Below, in pieces: positions 16,613 to 25,800 of a stretch of DNA of 40,611 bases (its first letter is position 1; each line of letters begins with the position of its first letter). Source of the stretch: Verrucomicrobia bacterium 12-59-8 (lineage in GTDB: Bacteria > Verrucomicrobiota > Verrucomicrobiae > Verrucomicrobiales > Verrucomicrobiaceae); NCBI GenBank assembly GCA_002279765.1, contig NCCR01000019.1, positions 1 to 40,611 of the forward strand, in the 5' to 3' direction. The notes beneath the pieces were generated by a model that was not told where the DNA came from, ran no database searches, and saw only the letters and a list, made by a program, of their open reading frames with translations. The position numbers were made by a program, and so were the translations under genes.

Positions 16613-19078
16613 ATGAAACACCTGTTGCTCTTTCTGCTGCCTGCGTTCGCCGCATTCGGCGCTCGCACCGCTCCTTCCAAATCGCCGGAGGTTCCCGTGC
16701 AATTGCCGCCGCAGATTGAAATACTGCAGCCGGGTGTCAAACTCACGTTGCTCGCCGAGCATCCTGATCTGGTCACGCCTACGGGAATCGCTGTGGATAA
16801 AAACGGGAACATCTATTCGATCTCCTGCCACACGCACTTTCGGCCGGAAGACTACGACGGGCCGGTGCATGATGAGGTGCTGGTCTTTGATGCGAACGGG
16901 AAGAACCGCCGGGTGTTTTACAACAAGACCGACGCCACCATGCATGTGGAGATCGGGCCGGATGGCTGGATCTATCTCGCGGAGCGGGATCGTGTGCTGC
17001 GGGTGAAGGACACTGACGGCGATGGCGTGGGCGATGTGGAGGAGAACCTCGCGACGCTTGATTCCGTGGCTGATTACCCGCACAACGGTCTCAGCGGCAT
17101 GGCCTGGGATCCCGATGGTGGCCTTGTCTTTTCACTTGGTGAGAATTTCGGCAAAGACTGGACGCTCACGGCCAAAGATGGCTCCAAGGTCAGCGGGCGC
17201 GGTGAAGGCGGCGTGTTTCGCTGCACGGCGGATGGCAGGCAGATGCGCCGCATTGCCCGTGGTTTCTGGAATCCCTTTGGTCTGCTCGTGCGCAAGGATG
17301 GAGAGATATTCGCCGCTGAAAACGATCCCGGCAGCCGTCCACCGTGCCGCCTGCTGTATGTCGTTGAAGGCGCGGACTACGGTTTTCAGTGGGTGTATGG
17401 CAGTGCGCCGGTGCATCCCTTTGTGGGCATGAATGGCGAACTGCGTGGCACCATCGGCATGGTGCATCCCTGTGGTGAAGGGCCTTGTGCCATCGTGGAA
17501 CTCGGCGGTGGAGTCCTGATTCCTTCATGGAGCGATCACAGCGTGGATTACTACCCGCTCACGCGCCAGGGTGGGGGCTACAAGTCTGAGCGCATCCCGC
17601 TGGTCAAAGGTAGCGATTTCTTCCGGCCCACCTGCATGGCGGTAGGCCCTGATGGTGCCTATTATCTCAATGACTGGGTGTTCAGCTCCTACCCCATCCA
17701 TAAACGCGGCCGTCTCTGGAAGCTGGAGATCGACAAAGCGAAAGCGTCATGGGTGAAGTCAAATCCCGATGCGCTGAACGAGGATGCGCGTCTGGCCGAT
17801 GATCTGCGCACAGGGAAGGCCACACTCGACACGCGCAAACTGCTCCAGCTTACGCGTGGCAGTGATGCGTATCTTGCCGATGCTGCTCTGACTGCTCTGG
17901 CGCGTGTGAAGTGGACGGTTGAGATGTTTAAGCAGCTGCCTGCACAAGATCGCGTGTGGGCCTTCGTCGCGTTGCGGAGGGTAGATTTGAGCGAGGAGAA
18001 ATGGGTAGGTGCCTTTCTGGGTGATGCCGATCCTGAAATGCGCTTTGAGTGCCTGCGCTGGATTGCCGATGGGGTTTTGACCAAGTTCACGCCGCAGGTG
18101 GAGGCGATGCTCTCGGACCCGACGCTCGACTATCGGCTGTTTGAAGCAGTTCTCGCTACGTGGAACACGCTGCGTGGAGATCCCGGCGCTGGCGTGACGA
18201 ATCCCGAGGTGCTCGTCGAGCGCATCATCAATCCCACGACGCCCGCACGCCTCAAGGGTTATGCTCTCCGCCTCGTGCCAGCTACGAACAAGAAGCTCAC
18301 GGTGCCGCTGTTGCGTGAGCTTTTAGCAGCGGGCGATTCGGTGCTCTCTCAGGAAGTCGTGCGCACGCTGGCCGCACGCAATGCCGATGATGCCCGTGCT
18401 GTGCTGGCGGAGATCGCCGCCGAAGAATCGCAAAAGATGGAGCTGCGTGCGGATGCTATTGTGGGGCTCGGCAGCTCTACCAAGTCGGAAGAACAGGCCT
18501 TGCTGGTGAAACTGGCCGCTGGCCAGAAGGGCAGTCTGCGTGATGAAGCGCGGCGTGCCCTGCGCTATACCGACCAGGACAAGTCGTTTGTGATGAGCAC
18601 GACTCGTCCCGTGTTTGCTGACACCGATGCGTGGCTGAAACTGCTGGATGCGCTGCCTGGAAAGGCCGATGCGGAAGCGGGCCGTCGCATCTTCTTCCAT
18701 TCCAAGGTTGGCCTTTGCGCCACCTGCCATCGACACAGCGGGCGCGGCAATGTGGTCGGTCCTGATTTGAGCCTCGTCGTGCAGCAGGGGGATCGCGCAG
18801 CGATTTTACGCTCCATTCTTGAGCCCAGCCGCGAGGTGGCCCCGCAGTTCTACCCTTCGCAGGTCAAGCTCAAGGACGGCAGCGAGTTTGTCGGTATCAT
18901 GCTGCGCTCTTCTAACACGGAGGTCTTTCGTGATCTCACCGGCAAGGAGCGATCCTTTCCGCAGACGGACATCGTCAAACGTACCGAGCTGAAAACATCG
19001 CTCATGCCACAGGGACTCGTGATGTCGCTGACGGATGAAGAGTTGCGTGATTTGCTGGCCTTCCTGACCGTGCAGTAG
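16613..19078 (+). CDS. Membrane-bound-dehydrogenase-type propeller protein with C-terminal heme domain
   Basis: 821 aa with signal peptide MKHLLLFLLPAFAAFGA. Residues about 40-375 form a sugar-dehydrogenase-like (NHL/PQQ-type) propeller as in the TIGR02604 family (TPTGIAVDKNGNIYSIS, YPHNGLSGMAWDPDGGLVFS, RIARGFWNPFGLLVRKDGEI). Residues about 400-680 are helical HEAT-like repeats. The C-terminus is a TIGR02603-type heme-binding domain with C702-A-T-C705-H706, followed by SLVVQQGDRAAILRSILEPS. This domain order is typical of Planctomycetes and Verrucomicrobiota. Predicted role: periplasmic oxidation of a sugar or alcohol passing electrons to heme. Substrate unknown. Confidence 0.85.
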   Translation: MKHLLLFLLPAFAAFGARTAPSKSPEVPVQLPPQIEILQPGVKLTLLAEHPDLVTPTGIAVDKNGNIYSISCHTHFRPEDYDGPVHDEVLVFDANGKNRRVFYNKTDATMHVEIGPDGWIYLAERDRVLRVKDTDGDGVGDVEENLATLDSVADYPHNGLSGMAWDPDGGLVFSLGENFGKDWTLTAKDGSKVSGRGEGGVFRCTADGRQMRRIARGFWNPFGLLVRKDGEIFAAENDPGSRPPCRLLYVVEGADYGFQWVYGSAPVHPFVGMNGELRGTIGMVHPCGEGPCAIVELGGGVLIPSWSDHSVDYYPLTRQGGGYKSERIPLVKGSDFFRPTCMAVGPDGAYYLNDWVFSSYPIHKRGRLWKLEIDKAKASWVKSNPDALNEDARLADDLRTGKATLDTRKLLQLTRGSDAYLADAALTALARVKWTVEMFKQLPAQDRVWAFVALRRVDLSEEKWVGAFLGDADPEMRFECLRWIADGVLTKFTPQVEAMLSDPTLDYRLFEAVLATWNTLRGDPGAGVTNPEVLVERIINPTTPARLKGYALRLVPATNKKLTVPLLRELLAAGDSVLSQEVVRTLAARNADDARAVLAEIAAEESQKMELRADAIVGLGSSTKSEEQALLVKLAAGQKGSLRDEARRALRYTDQDKSFVMSTTRPVFADTDAWLKLLDALPGKADAEAGRRIFFHSKVGLCATCHRHSGRGNVVGPDLSLVVQQGDRAAILRSILEPSREVAPQFYPSQVKLKDGSEFVGIMLRSSNTEVFRDLTGKERSFPQTDIVKRTELKTSLMPQGLVMSLTDEELRDLLAFLTVQ

Positions 19079-19152
19079 GGGGCATGCGCCTCACTCTGGT
19101 TTGTTGTGTTTTGGTATGAGAATCCGTTCCATTGAGTGCGTATAGACGTGTC

Positions 19153-20565
19153 ATGAAATCTGTCGTCTTTACTCTGCTGATCCTTGCCCCCTCACTTTTG
19201 GCGCAAACGAAAATGCTGCGTGCCGGAGCTGCGGCGGTGGACATCACTCCCACTGAATTTCCCATGAACATGCCCGGAGGATTCAGCGCGAATGCTGCGA
19301 ACAAGGCGCATGATGCTTTTCATGCCCGTGCTCTGGTGCTCGACGATGGAACAACGACGCTGGCGATGGTGGTGGTGGATGTTCTGGGCGCGGGCCCTGA
19401 CGTGCTCAATGAAGCGAAGTCCATCGCAGCGGCAAAGACGGGCATGGCGGTGGACAAGATGCTCATCAGCTCCACGCATACGCATAGCGGACCTTCGGTG
19501 AACACCCGCAGTGAAGCGGCAGCGCGTTACTATAAACGGTTTGTTGAGGGCATCGCCGAGTCGATTATCCAGGCGCATGCGACATTGAGGCCAGCGGCTG
19601 TCGGTGCTGCAGCGTATCCGCTTGCAGATGAGGTTTTCAATCGTCGCTGGTATCTGAAGCCGGGAAAAATGCCGCTCAATCCCTTTGGCCGCATGGACAA
19701 GGTGAAGATGAATCCAGGGACCGACCCGAACACACTGGATCATCCGGCTGGCCCCACGGATCCCGACATCACGATCATTTCGGTGCAGGATGCCAAGCGG
19801 AAACCCATCGCCCTTTATGCGAATTATTCGCTGCATTATGTGGGTGGTGCGCCAGCGGGCGAGATGTCAGCGGATTACTTTGGTGAGTTTGCCCGCGTCA
19901 TGCCATCGCGTGTGCGGGGTGATGAAAACTTCGTGGCCATGATGTCCAATGGGACCTCCGGCGACATCAATAACATTCCCTTTGGCGTGACGCGTCCGCC
20001 GCGTGAGCCGTTTGAGCAGATCCGCATCGTCGCGCAGAAGGCGGCAGACACGGCTTGGCTGGCACATCGGAAGATTGAGAAACATCGCGGTGATGTGACG
20101 CTAGGCATGCTCCAGCGCGAGATCACGCTGAAATACCGCCGTCCATCTGAGCAGGATGTCGCGGAGGCAAAAGCGGTGCTCGCGGTGAAAGACAAGGAGG
20201 CTGTCGAGAAGCTGCCGCGTCTGGCGAAAAATTATGCCGGGAGTGTCGTTGCTGCGGCGGAGCGCAAAGAAGAAACGATCACCGTGCAGATTCAGGCCAT
20301 CCGCATCGGCGATCTTGTTGTGTGCGGCATTCCATTTGAGACCTTTGTCGAAATCGGTCTCGATTTGAAAAAGCGCAGTCCGTTTCCTCAGACGATGGTC
20401 GTCGGGTTGGCCAATGGCCGTCATGGTTACCTGCCCACTTTTGAGCAGCACAAACTCGGCGGCTACGAGACTTGGCTCGGCACGAATCAAGTGCAGGAGG
20501 ACACGAGTGTCATACTCACGGACAACCTGCTGGAGATGCTGGCTGAATTGAAGAAGGCGGACTGA
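19153..20565 (+). CDS. Exported neutral/alkaline ceramidase-like protein (copy 2)
   Basis: 470 aa. ATG 19153 is chosen because it gives the signal peptide MKSVVFTLLILAPSLLAQ; the TTG at 19132 only adds seven unlikely residues. It has the neutral-ceramidase-family start AGAAAVDITPTEFPMNMPG, the metal motif SSTHTHSGPSV (about residues 108-118), YSLHYVGG, and MMSNGTSGDINNIPFG, which resembles the family's active-site Ser loop. A hydrolase of an amide bond in sphingolipid-like substrates is plausible; bacterial members this short are mostly uncharacterised. It is a paralogue of the gene at 5297 but with ordinary codon use. It lies 74 bases after the dehydrogenase gene and is convergent with the histidine kinase, with six bases between stops. 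Confidence 0.78.
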   Translation: MKSVVFTLLILAPSLLAQTKMLRAGAAAVDITPTEFPMNMPGGFSANAANKAHDAFHARALVLDDGTTTLAMVVVDVLGAGPDVLNEAKSIAAAKTGMAVDKMLISSTHTHSGPSVNTRSEAAARYYKRFVEGIAESIIQAHATLRPAAVGAAAYPLADEVFNRRWYLKPGKMPLNPFGRMDKVKMNPGTDPNTLDHPAGPTDPDITIISVQDAKRKPIALYANYSLHYVGGAPAGEMSADYFGEFARVMPSRVRGDENFVAMMSNGTSGDINNIPFGVTRPPREPFEQIRIVAQKAADTAWLAHRKIEKHRGDVTLGMLQREITLKYRRPSEQDVAEAKAVLAVKDKEAVEKLPRLAKNYAGSVVAAAERKEETITVQIQAIRIGDLVVCGIPFETFVEIGLDLKKRSPFPQTMVVGLANGRHGYLPTFEQHKLGGYETWLGTNQVQEDTSVILTDNLLEMLAELKKAD

Positions 20566-20571
20566 TCGCTG

Positions 20572-22011
20572 CTACGCCGTAGGAATTGAAATGGTGATCT
20601 CCAGGCCGCTTGGTTCGCACAGGCTTGCTGTCACGGTGCCACGGCAGGCTTCAATGCAGCGCCTGGTGATGGCAAGGCCGAGGCCGCTGCCGCCGGTGGA
20701 GCGGCGGCGTGCGGCTTCCGGGCGATAGAACGGTTCGAACAAACGTGGCAAGGTTTCTGGCGGCACGCCGGGGCCTTGATCGGAAATGCGGATGATGATG
20801 TTCTCGTCCTGCTGATTGGCACGAATTTGAATCGGGCCGGAATTGGCGGCGTAGCGCGTGGCATTGCGCACGATGTTGCCGATGGCGCGGTCGAGAGTGT
20901 CACGCAATGAATGCAGATGCAGTCCGGTGGGCACGTTGAGTTGAACATCCGCTTCAGGAGCTTCACGGGCGATGATGGATACGATCAGTTCATGAAGGTG
21001 GATGTCCTCGGCGGTTTCGCGTTCGGGAAGCGTCTCGGCTTTGGAGAAGGCGAGCACCTCTTCGACAAGTCTTGCCATGTGCTGGAGTTCGGCGTCGAGT
21101 TTTTGCAGGTAACCCGATTGCTCCGGCGTGCCGCGCTGTTCAACCACGCCGAGCGCCATCTGCATGCGCGCAATAGGCGAGCAGAGCTCATGCGCCACGT
21201 CTGCGGTGATGCGCCGCTGTTGTGCCACGTATTCGCCGAGCTGCGCGGCCATGGTGTTTACAGAGGAGGACAACTCCCCCAGTTCGTCGTTGCGGCTGCG
21301 TGAGACACGTTCCCCGAAATTTCCTTGCGCGATGCGACCTGCGGCATGGTTGAGCTGTCCGATGAAACCGGTGATGCCGCGCACGAAGGGCAACCAGACG
21401 AGTGCGGAGAGCAGCAGTGCTGCTGCGGCGAGCCCAAGCCAGGGCCACAGATCGAAGAACAGACCGCCGCCCGTGATGGTGTTTGACACCATGAGTAGAG
21501 TGAGCGGGCGGTGGTCGCTCTGCTGAGTGAGATCAAGATGAACGCCGGCCCAGTAATGCGCTGGATCACCGGCACGCAGCATGAAGCGCGGCTTGGGTGG
21601 AGCATCGGTGGGTCTTTTTCTGGCAACGCCGGGTGGTGGGCGTCGTGGCGGTGGTCTGTCGTTCGGACTGCGCTTGTCGATGAGTTTTGGCAGCACTTCC
21701 GCAGGCACTAGCACGTTGGAGCCCATGACTTGTATTCCGTTGCTGCTGAACAGGGCGAAGGTCACGTCATACTGCGCTCCGTGCTGGTGCAGCGCCGCAG
21801 GCCAATCCTGCTCCGGGATCATGGAAAGCTCGTCCGTGATGCTGTCGCCGATGGCGGAGACGCGTTCTCCTGCCTCCCCGGAGAGCATCCAGTCCAGGCT
21901 CATGCGAAACTGCATGCTGAGGAATCCAAACACGAGCAAAGCCAGCAGCAACAGATTCACCCCGAACCAGAGCAGGATCTTCAGATACAGAGGCAGGCGC
22001 AGGCGGGGCAT
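20572..22011 (-). CDS. CpxA-like sensor histidine kinase
   Basis: 479 aa. TM1 lies at about 11-35. A periplasmic sensor region of ~150 residues includes an Arg/Pro-rich loop (about 114-142, DRPPPRRPPP). TM2 is at about 186-212, followed by a HAMP linker, then HisKA with H274 in DVAHELCSPIARMQ. The ATPase motifs are N box N383 (NIVRNATRYA), G1 DQGPGVP (411-417), F box LFEPFYR and G2 GGSGLGLAI. The VAHELCSP H-box resembles CpxA-type kinases. All catalytic motifs are intact. The start lies six bases after the response-regulator stop, so the pair is an operon. The basic, proline-rich loop may sense envelope components or metals, but this is unproven. Confidence 0.92.
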   Translation of the reverse strand: MPRLRLPLYLKILLWFGVNLLLLALLVFGFLSMQFRMSLDWMLSGEAGERVSAIGDSITDELSMIPEQDWPAALHQHGAQYDVTFALFSSNGIQVMGSNVLVPAEVLPKLIDKRSPNDRPPPRRPPPGVARKRPTDAPPKPRFMLRAGDPAHYWAGVHLDLTQQSDHRPLTLLMVSNTITGGGLFFDLWPWLGLAAAALLLSALVWLPFVRGITGFIGQLNHAAGRIAQGNFGERVSRSRNDELGELSSSVNTMAAQLGEYVAQQRRITADVAHELCSPIARMQMALGVVEQRGTPEQSGYLQKLDAELQHMARLVEEVLAFSKAETLPERETAEDIHLHELIVSIIAREAPEADVQLNVPTGLHLHSLRDTLDRAIGNIVRNATRYAANSGPIQIRANQQDENIIIRISDQGPGVPPETLPRLFEPFYRPEAARRRSTGGSGLGLAITRRCIEACRGTVTASLCEPSGLEITISIPTA

Positions 22012-22017
22012 GGGGGG

Positions 22018-22728
22018 TCAGCGGGTTGGTGTGACGAGCTGGTAGCCGTAGCCGCGCACTGTCTTGATGAATTGCGGGTTCTTTGGGTCGTCCCCGAGTT
22101 TTCGGCGCAGGGTGGAAATGTGCATGTCGATGGCGCGGTCAAACACATCCCACTCGCGATCGGCGACATCCTCGATGAGCTGCTCGCGCGTGCGAACGCG
22201 GCCATGGGCCTTTGCCAGCGAGAGCAGCAGGCCGAACTCTGCCGGAGTGAGTTCCAGGGGCATGTCCCCGAGCACGACCACGTGCGAATCCGCATTGATG
22301 CGCAGCCGGCCGACAATGATCTCCTTCATGGGAGCCTGCGGCGAAGTTTCGGCCACCCAGCCGGAGCGCCGCAGAACAGCTCGCAGGCGGGCGAGGAGTT
22401 CACGTGATGAAAAAGTTTTTGGCAGATAGTCATCTGCTCCGAGTTCGAGTCCGACGATGCGGTCCACTTCTTCACCACGACCGGTGAGCATGATGACCGG
22501 CACCTTGGATTTGGTGCGGATGCGCCGCAACACCTCAAAGCCGTCGCAGCCAGGCATCATCACATCGAGAATGATTGCATGCCACGGTTCGCTGGTTGCG
22601 CGCTCGGCTCCGCTGTTGCCCTCGTGTTCGCATTCGACCTCAAAGCCCATCGGCTTCAAGTAATCCACGACGAGCTGGGAGAGCTCGGTGTCATCGTCGA
22701 TCACAAGGACGCGCGTGGCGGAAGGCAT
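22018..22728 (-). CDS. OmpR/CpxR-family response regulator
   Basis: 236 aa. The receiver domain carries the acidic cluster D11-D13, phospho-acceptor D55 (IILDVMMPG), T82 and K104. The residue after the Lys is Thr, where the family nearly always has Pro (LPKTF rather than LPKPF), which may alter the switch loop. The C-terminal winged-helix DNA-binding domain shows LTPAEFGLLLSLAKAHGRVR, RAIDMHISTLRRKLGD and IKTVRGYGYQL. It is the first gene of the two-component operon and divergent from the YHYH fusion gene; the 111-base gap holds a 22-bp-phased direct repeat that could be its binding site. Confidence 0.93.
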   Translation of the reverse strand: MPSATRVLVIDDDTELSQLVVDYLKPMGFEVECEHEGNSGAERATSEPWHAIILDVMMPGCDGFEVLRRIRTKSKVPVIMLTGRGEEVDRIVGLELGADDYLPKTFSSRELLARLRAVLRRSGWVAETSPQAPMKEIIVGRLRINADSHVVVLGDMPLELTPAEFGLLLSLAKAHGRVRTREQLIEDVADREWDVFDRAIDMHISTLRRKLGDDPKNPQFIKTVRGYGYQLVTPTR

Positions 22729-22774
22729 GGGAAATTATGGGCTTCTGAGACTGCTTTCGCGAGTATCTTTACGG

Positions 22775-22808
22775 TTTGCTGACAAATCAGCGGCCATTTG
22801 CAGATAAA
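22775..22808. promoter_or_regulatory. Phased direct repeat, candidate response-regulator site
   Basis: TTTGCTGACAAA (22775-22786) and TTTGCAGATAAA (22797-22808) match at 10 of 12 positions and start 22 bp apart, two helical turns. OmpR-family regulators typically bind such tandem half-sites on one DNA face. The first copy overlaps a hairpin-like GCTGA-CAAA-TCAGC (22778-22791). The site lies between the regulator (start 22728) and the YHYH gene (start 22840), so it could control both directions. Sequence is seen; binding is inferred. Confidence 0.5.
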
Positions 22809-22839
22809 CGACTGACACCGCTGCTCCAGCTTTAGGAAT

Positions 22840-25800
22840 ATGAAAGCCATCTTCGTCGCCACCTTGTCCGTCGGTTTGTGTAGTACTGCGGCTTTTGCGC
22901 ATACTTGGAAAGCCGGAGCTGCCTCTGACAAAGAGACCCTGCGTGAGCATATCTTGGAGGAGTGGATGCAGCAGCATGCGGTGTTGGATCAAGGGGAGCG
23001 CAAGCCGGTGCAGGTGGCATCGGCGGCTTCCACGTTGAACCTTGCTGCGGCAACAGTGGCCAATGCGGCGAACGCGCCTGCGGCGGCAAAGCCGTTTCTT
23101 GCATTTCCGAGGCTCGAATTGAAGTGGGACAAGGATTTCCTTTTTGTGGGATCGAACGGACTGCCGGATCACAACATGATGGTGGGCATCACCGCGTGGC
23201 AGCAGCAGGTGCCGCTGCCGCAGAATTACACGGGGGACAACATGTGGCGCGTTCCGCTGCATCCTGTCCCGGCGAAAACTCCAGCCATTGTGGAGGGGCA
23301 TTTCCTGCGGGGGGCTATCGCGATTGGTGTGAACGGCATCCCGATCTTTAATCCGCAGAACAATCGTGGTGAGGTTTCCTATGAAATCGGTGAGCTGGAT
23401 CAGTGGGGTGGGCACTGCGGACGGGCGGATGATTATCATTACCACATTGCACCGCTGCATTTGCAGACGGTGGTGGGGAAGGGGATGCCGATCGCGTATG
23501 CGCTGGATGGTTATCCGATCTATGGCCTCACAGAGCCGGATGGCTCGCCAGTGGGCAAGCTGGACGAATGCCATGGGCATGAGGATGCGAAGGTGGGCTA
23601 CCACTATCATGCCTCGACGAAGCGGCCGTATCTGCAGAGCGCGTTTCATGGGGAAGTCGTCGAAGCCGAGGGCCAGGTGGACCCACAGCCGCGTGCGCAA
23701 GGCGTGCGCCCGGATACAGCGCCCCTGCGGGGGGCGGAGATCACCGGCTTTGAGAGCGCGGGATCCAACAACTACAAGCTGAGCTATCAGGTGGGCGGTG
23801 AGACACGCTCGATCTCCTACAGCATCAACAGCGACGGCACCTACCCCTTTGAGTTTATCAACGGTCGTGAGGGTGTTGTGAAGGAAGTTTATACGAGCCG
23901 GGGTGGCGGCGGCAAAGGCCCAGGTGGAGGTGGTGGAAAAGGCAAAAGCAAAGGAATGGGGAAGGGCGGTCCAAGTAAAGGCATGAAGCCTGATGAGGAC
24001 CCACCCGCGTCTCCTGTTGAAGCGTCGCGTGTGACGCAGTCAACGGCATCTGTCAGCGTCATAGATGTGAATGGCGATGGCGTCGTCAGTGCCCAAGAGT
24101 TCGCTGACAATGTGAAGCGTGAGTTTGCCGCGAAACGCAGCGGTGGAACGCTGGCGGATGCGATGGTGAAGGCTCGCGGCGAATTTACTTCTCTGGATCG
24201 CAATGGCGACGGCAAACTGGATGTGAGTGAGCTACCTACTTCAACGGCAGCGCCTGCCGAACAGGCCAGTGGTCGGCGAGGTGGCGCGCCTGCGGCAGCG
24301 GGTGGCGACTTCGTTTTGACCAGTCCTGAAGTGGAAGATGGGGGCAATCTGCCCGCAGAGTACACTGGGGATGGCAGTGGAGCGACGCTGCCCCTCGAAT
24401 GGAAAGGGGCACCTACTGGGACGAAGAGCTATGCGTTGATCATGGATCATCTCGCGCCGGGCAATGAGATGAAGAGTTACTGGGTCATGTGGGACATCCC
24501 GGCGAACGTGACAAGCCTGCCGAAGAATGTGAAGGGCGTGGGCAAACTGGGAGTCGGCTTTAAAGGTGCCGCTGGCTACGAGCCGCCGCATTCGCAGGGA
24601 CCCGGGGCCAAGACCTATGTGCTGCATGTCTATGCGCTTTCCTCTGAATCGAAGATCGCAGGGGCATCTGGTGTGAATCGCGAAGCTTTGCTGGCGGCAA
24701 TTGAAGGCAAAATTCTCGCGAAAGCCGATTTGAGTGTGGTTTACTCGCGTGGTGGCGTCGCAACTGGTGGTCCTGGCATGTCCCCAGGCGATAGTCCGCC
24801 ACCTGCGCCGCCCATGCCAGCGCAAGGCGGCGATGGCACACAGGGTGGACAGCGCAAACCGTGGATGCAAATGCACGGTTCCGAATTGGACGGCAATGGC
24901 GATGGCATCGTCACGTTGGAAGAGACTCTCGCGGACATGAAGGCTGCGGCTTTGAAATACGATGCTGACAAAAACGGCATCATCACACCTGTGGAAATCG
25001 ATGCATCAGGCGATGTCCGTCAAGGCGCTGCTTTTGCGGGGTTCATTTACCGCCACGCTTTTGAACTTGATGCCAATCAGGACAGCCAGCTGACGGTTGC
25101 TGAACTCAACCATGCGGCGAAGTATCTATTCGACTCTGCGGATCTCGATCATGACGGCAAGCTGAGTACGGTCGAAGTGCAATCCGCCCCCAATGCGCCC
25201 TTGGGCAACCCTCCGCCAACCAGCTCTGACCAGCCACCTACAGCGCCCGCCTCAACTCAATCTCCGGGTTCCGCTATGACTCCTCCAAGAAGTGATGGGG
25301 CACAGCCTATGCAGGATCAGACTAATCCCGGTGGTAAAAAGAAGAAGGGCGGTGGTCCGCCTGGACTCATCAAGCCGAGCATCACCGATACGATGAGGCT
25401 CAATGTCTATGCTGACAATTGGTTCATGCTCTACGTGAACGGTCGCCTCGTTGCTGTCGATCCGATTCAGTTCACGCCGCACAACGTTGTCAGCGTCGAT
25501 TTCCTCCCGGAGTATCCGATGACGATTGCGGTACTGGCGAAAGACAATGCTGATCCCAAAACCGGTCTCGAATATGGCAGCAGTGTCGGTGATGGCGGCT
25601 TCATTCTGAAGTTTGCCGACGGCACCGTGACCAACGGCAGTTGGAAGGCGAAAAGCTTCTTCCATGGACCGATTAACGGTGATACCGCGAACCCGCAGGT
25701 CAAACAGGAGCCGCTGCCCGCAAACTGGTGGGCGGTCGATTTCGATGACAGCAGTTGGAAGAACGCCAAAGAATACACCGTGGAGGAGGTCGATCCCAAA

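Noticed and set aside
22735..23700. Minus-strand frame of 321 codons over the YHYH region
   Set aside because: Overlaps the regulator-YHYH promoter gap and the YHYH motifs; Arg/His-rich shadow.
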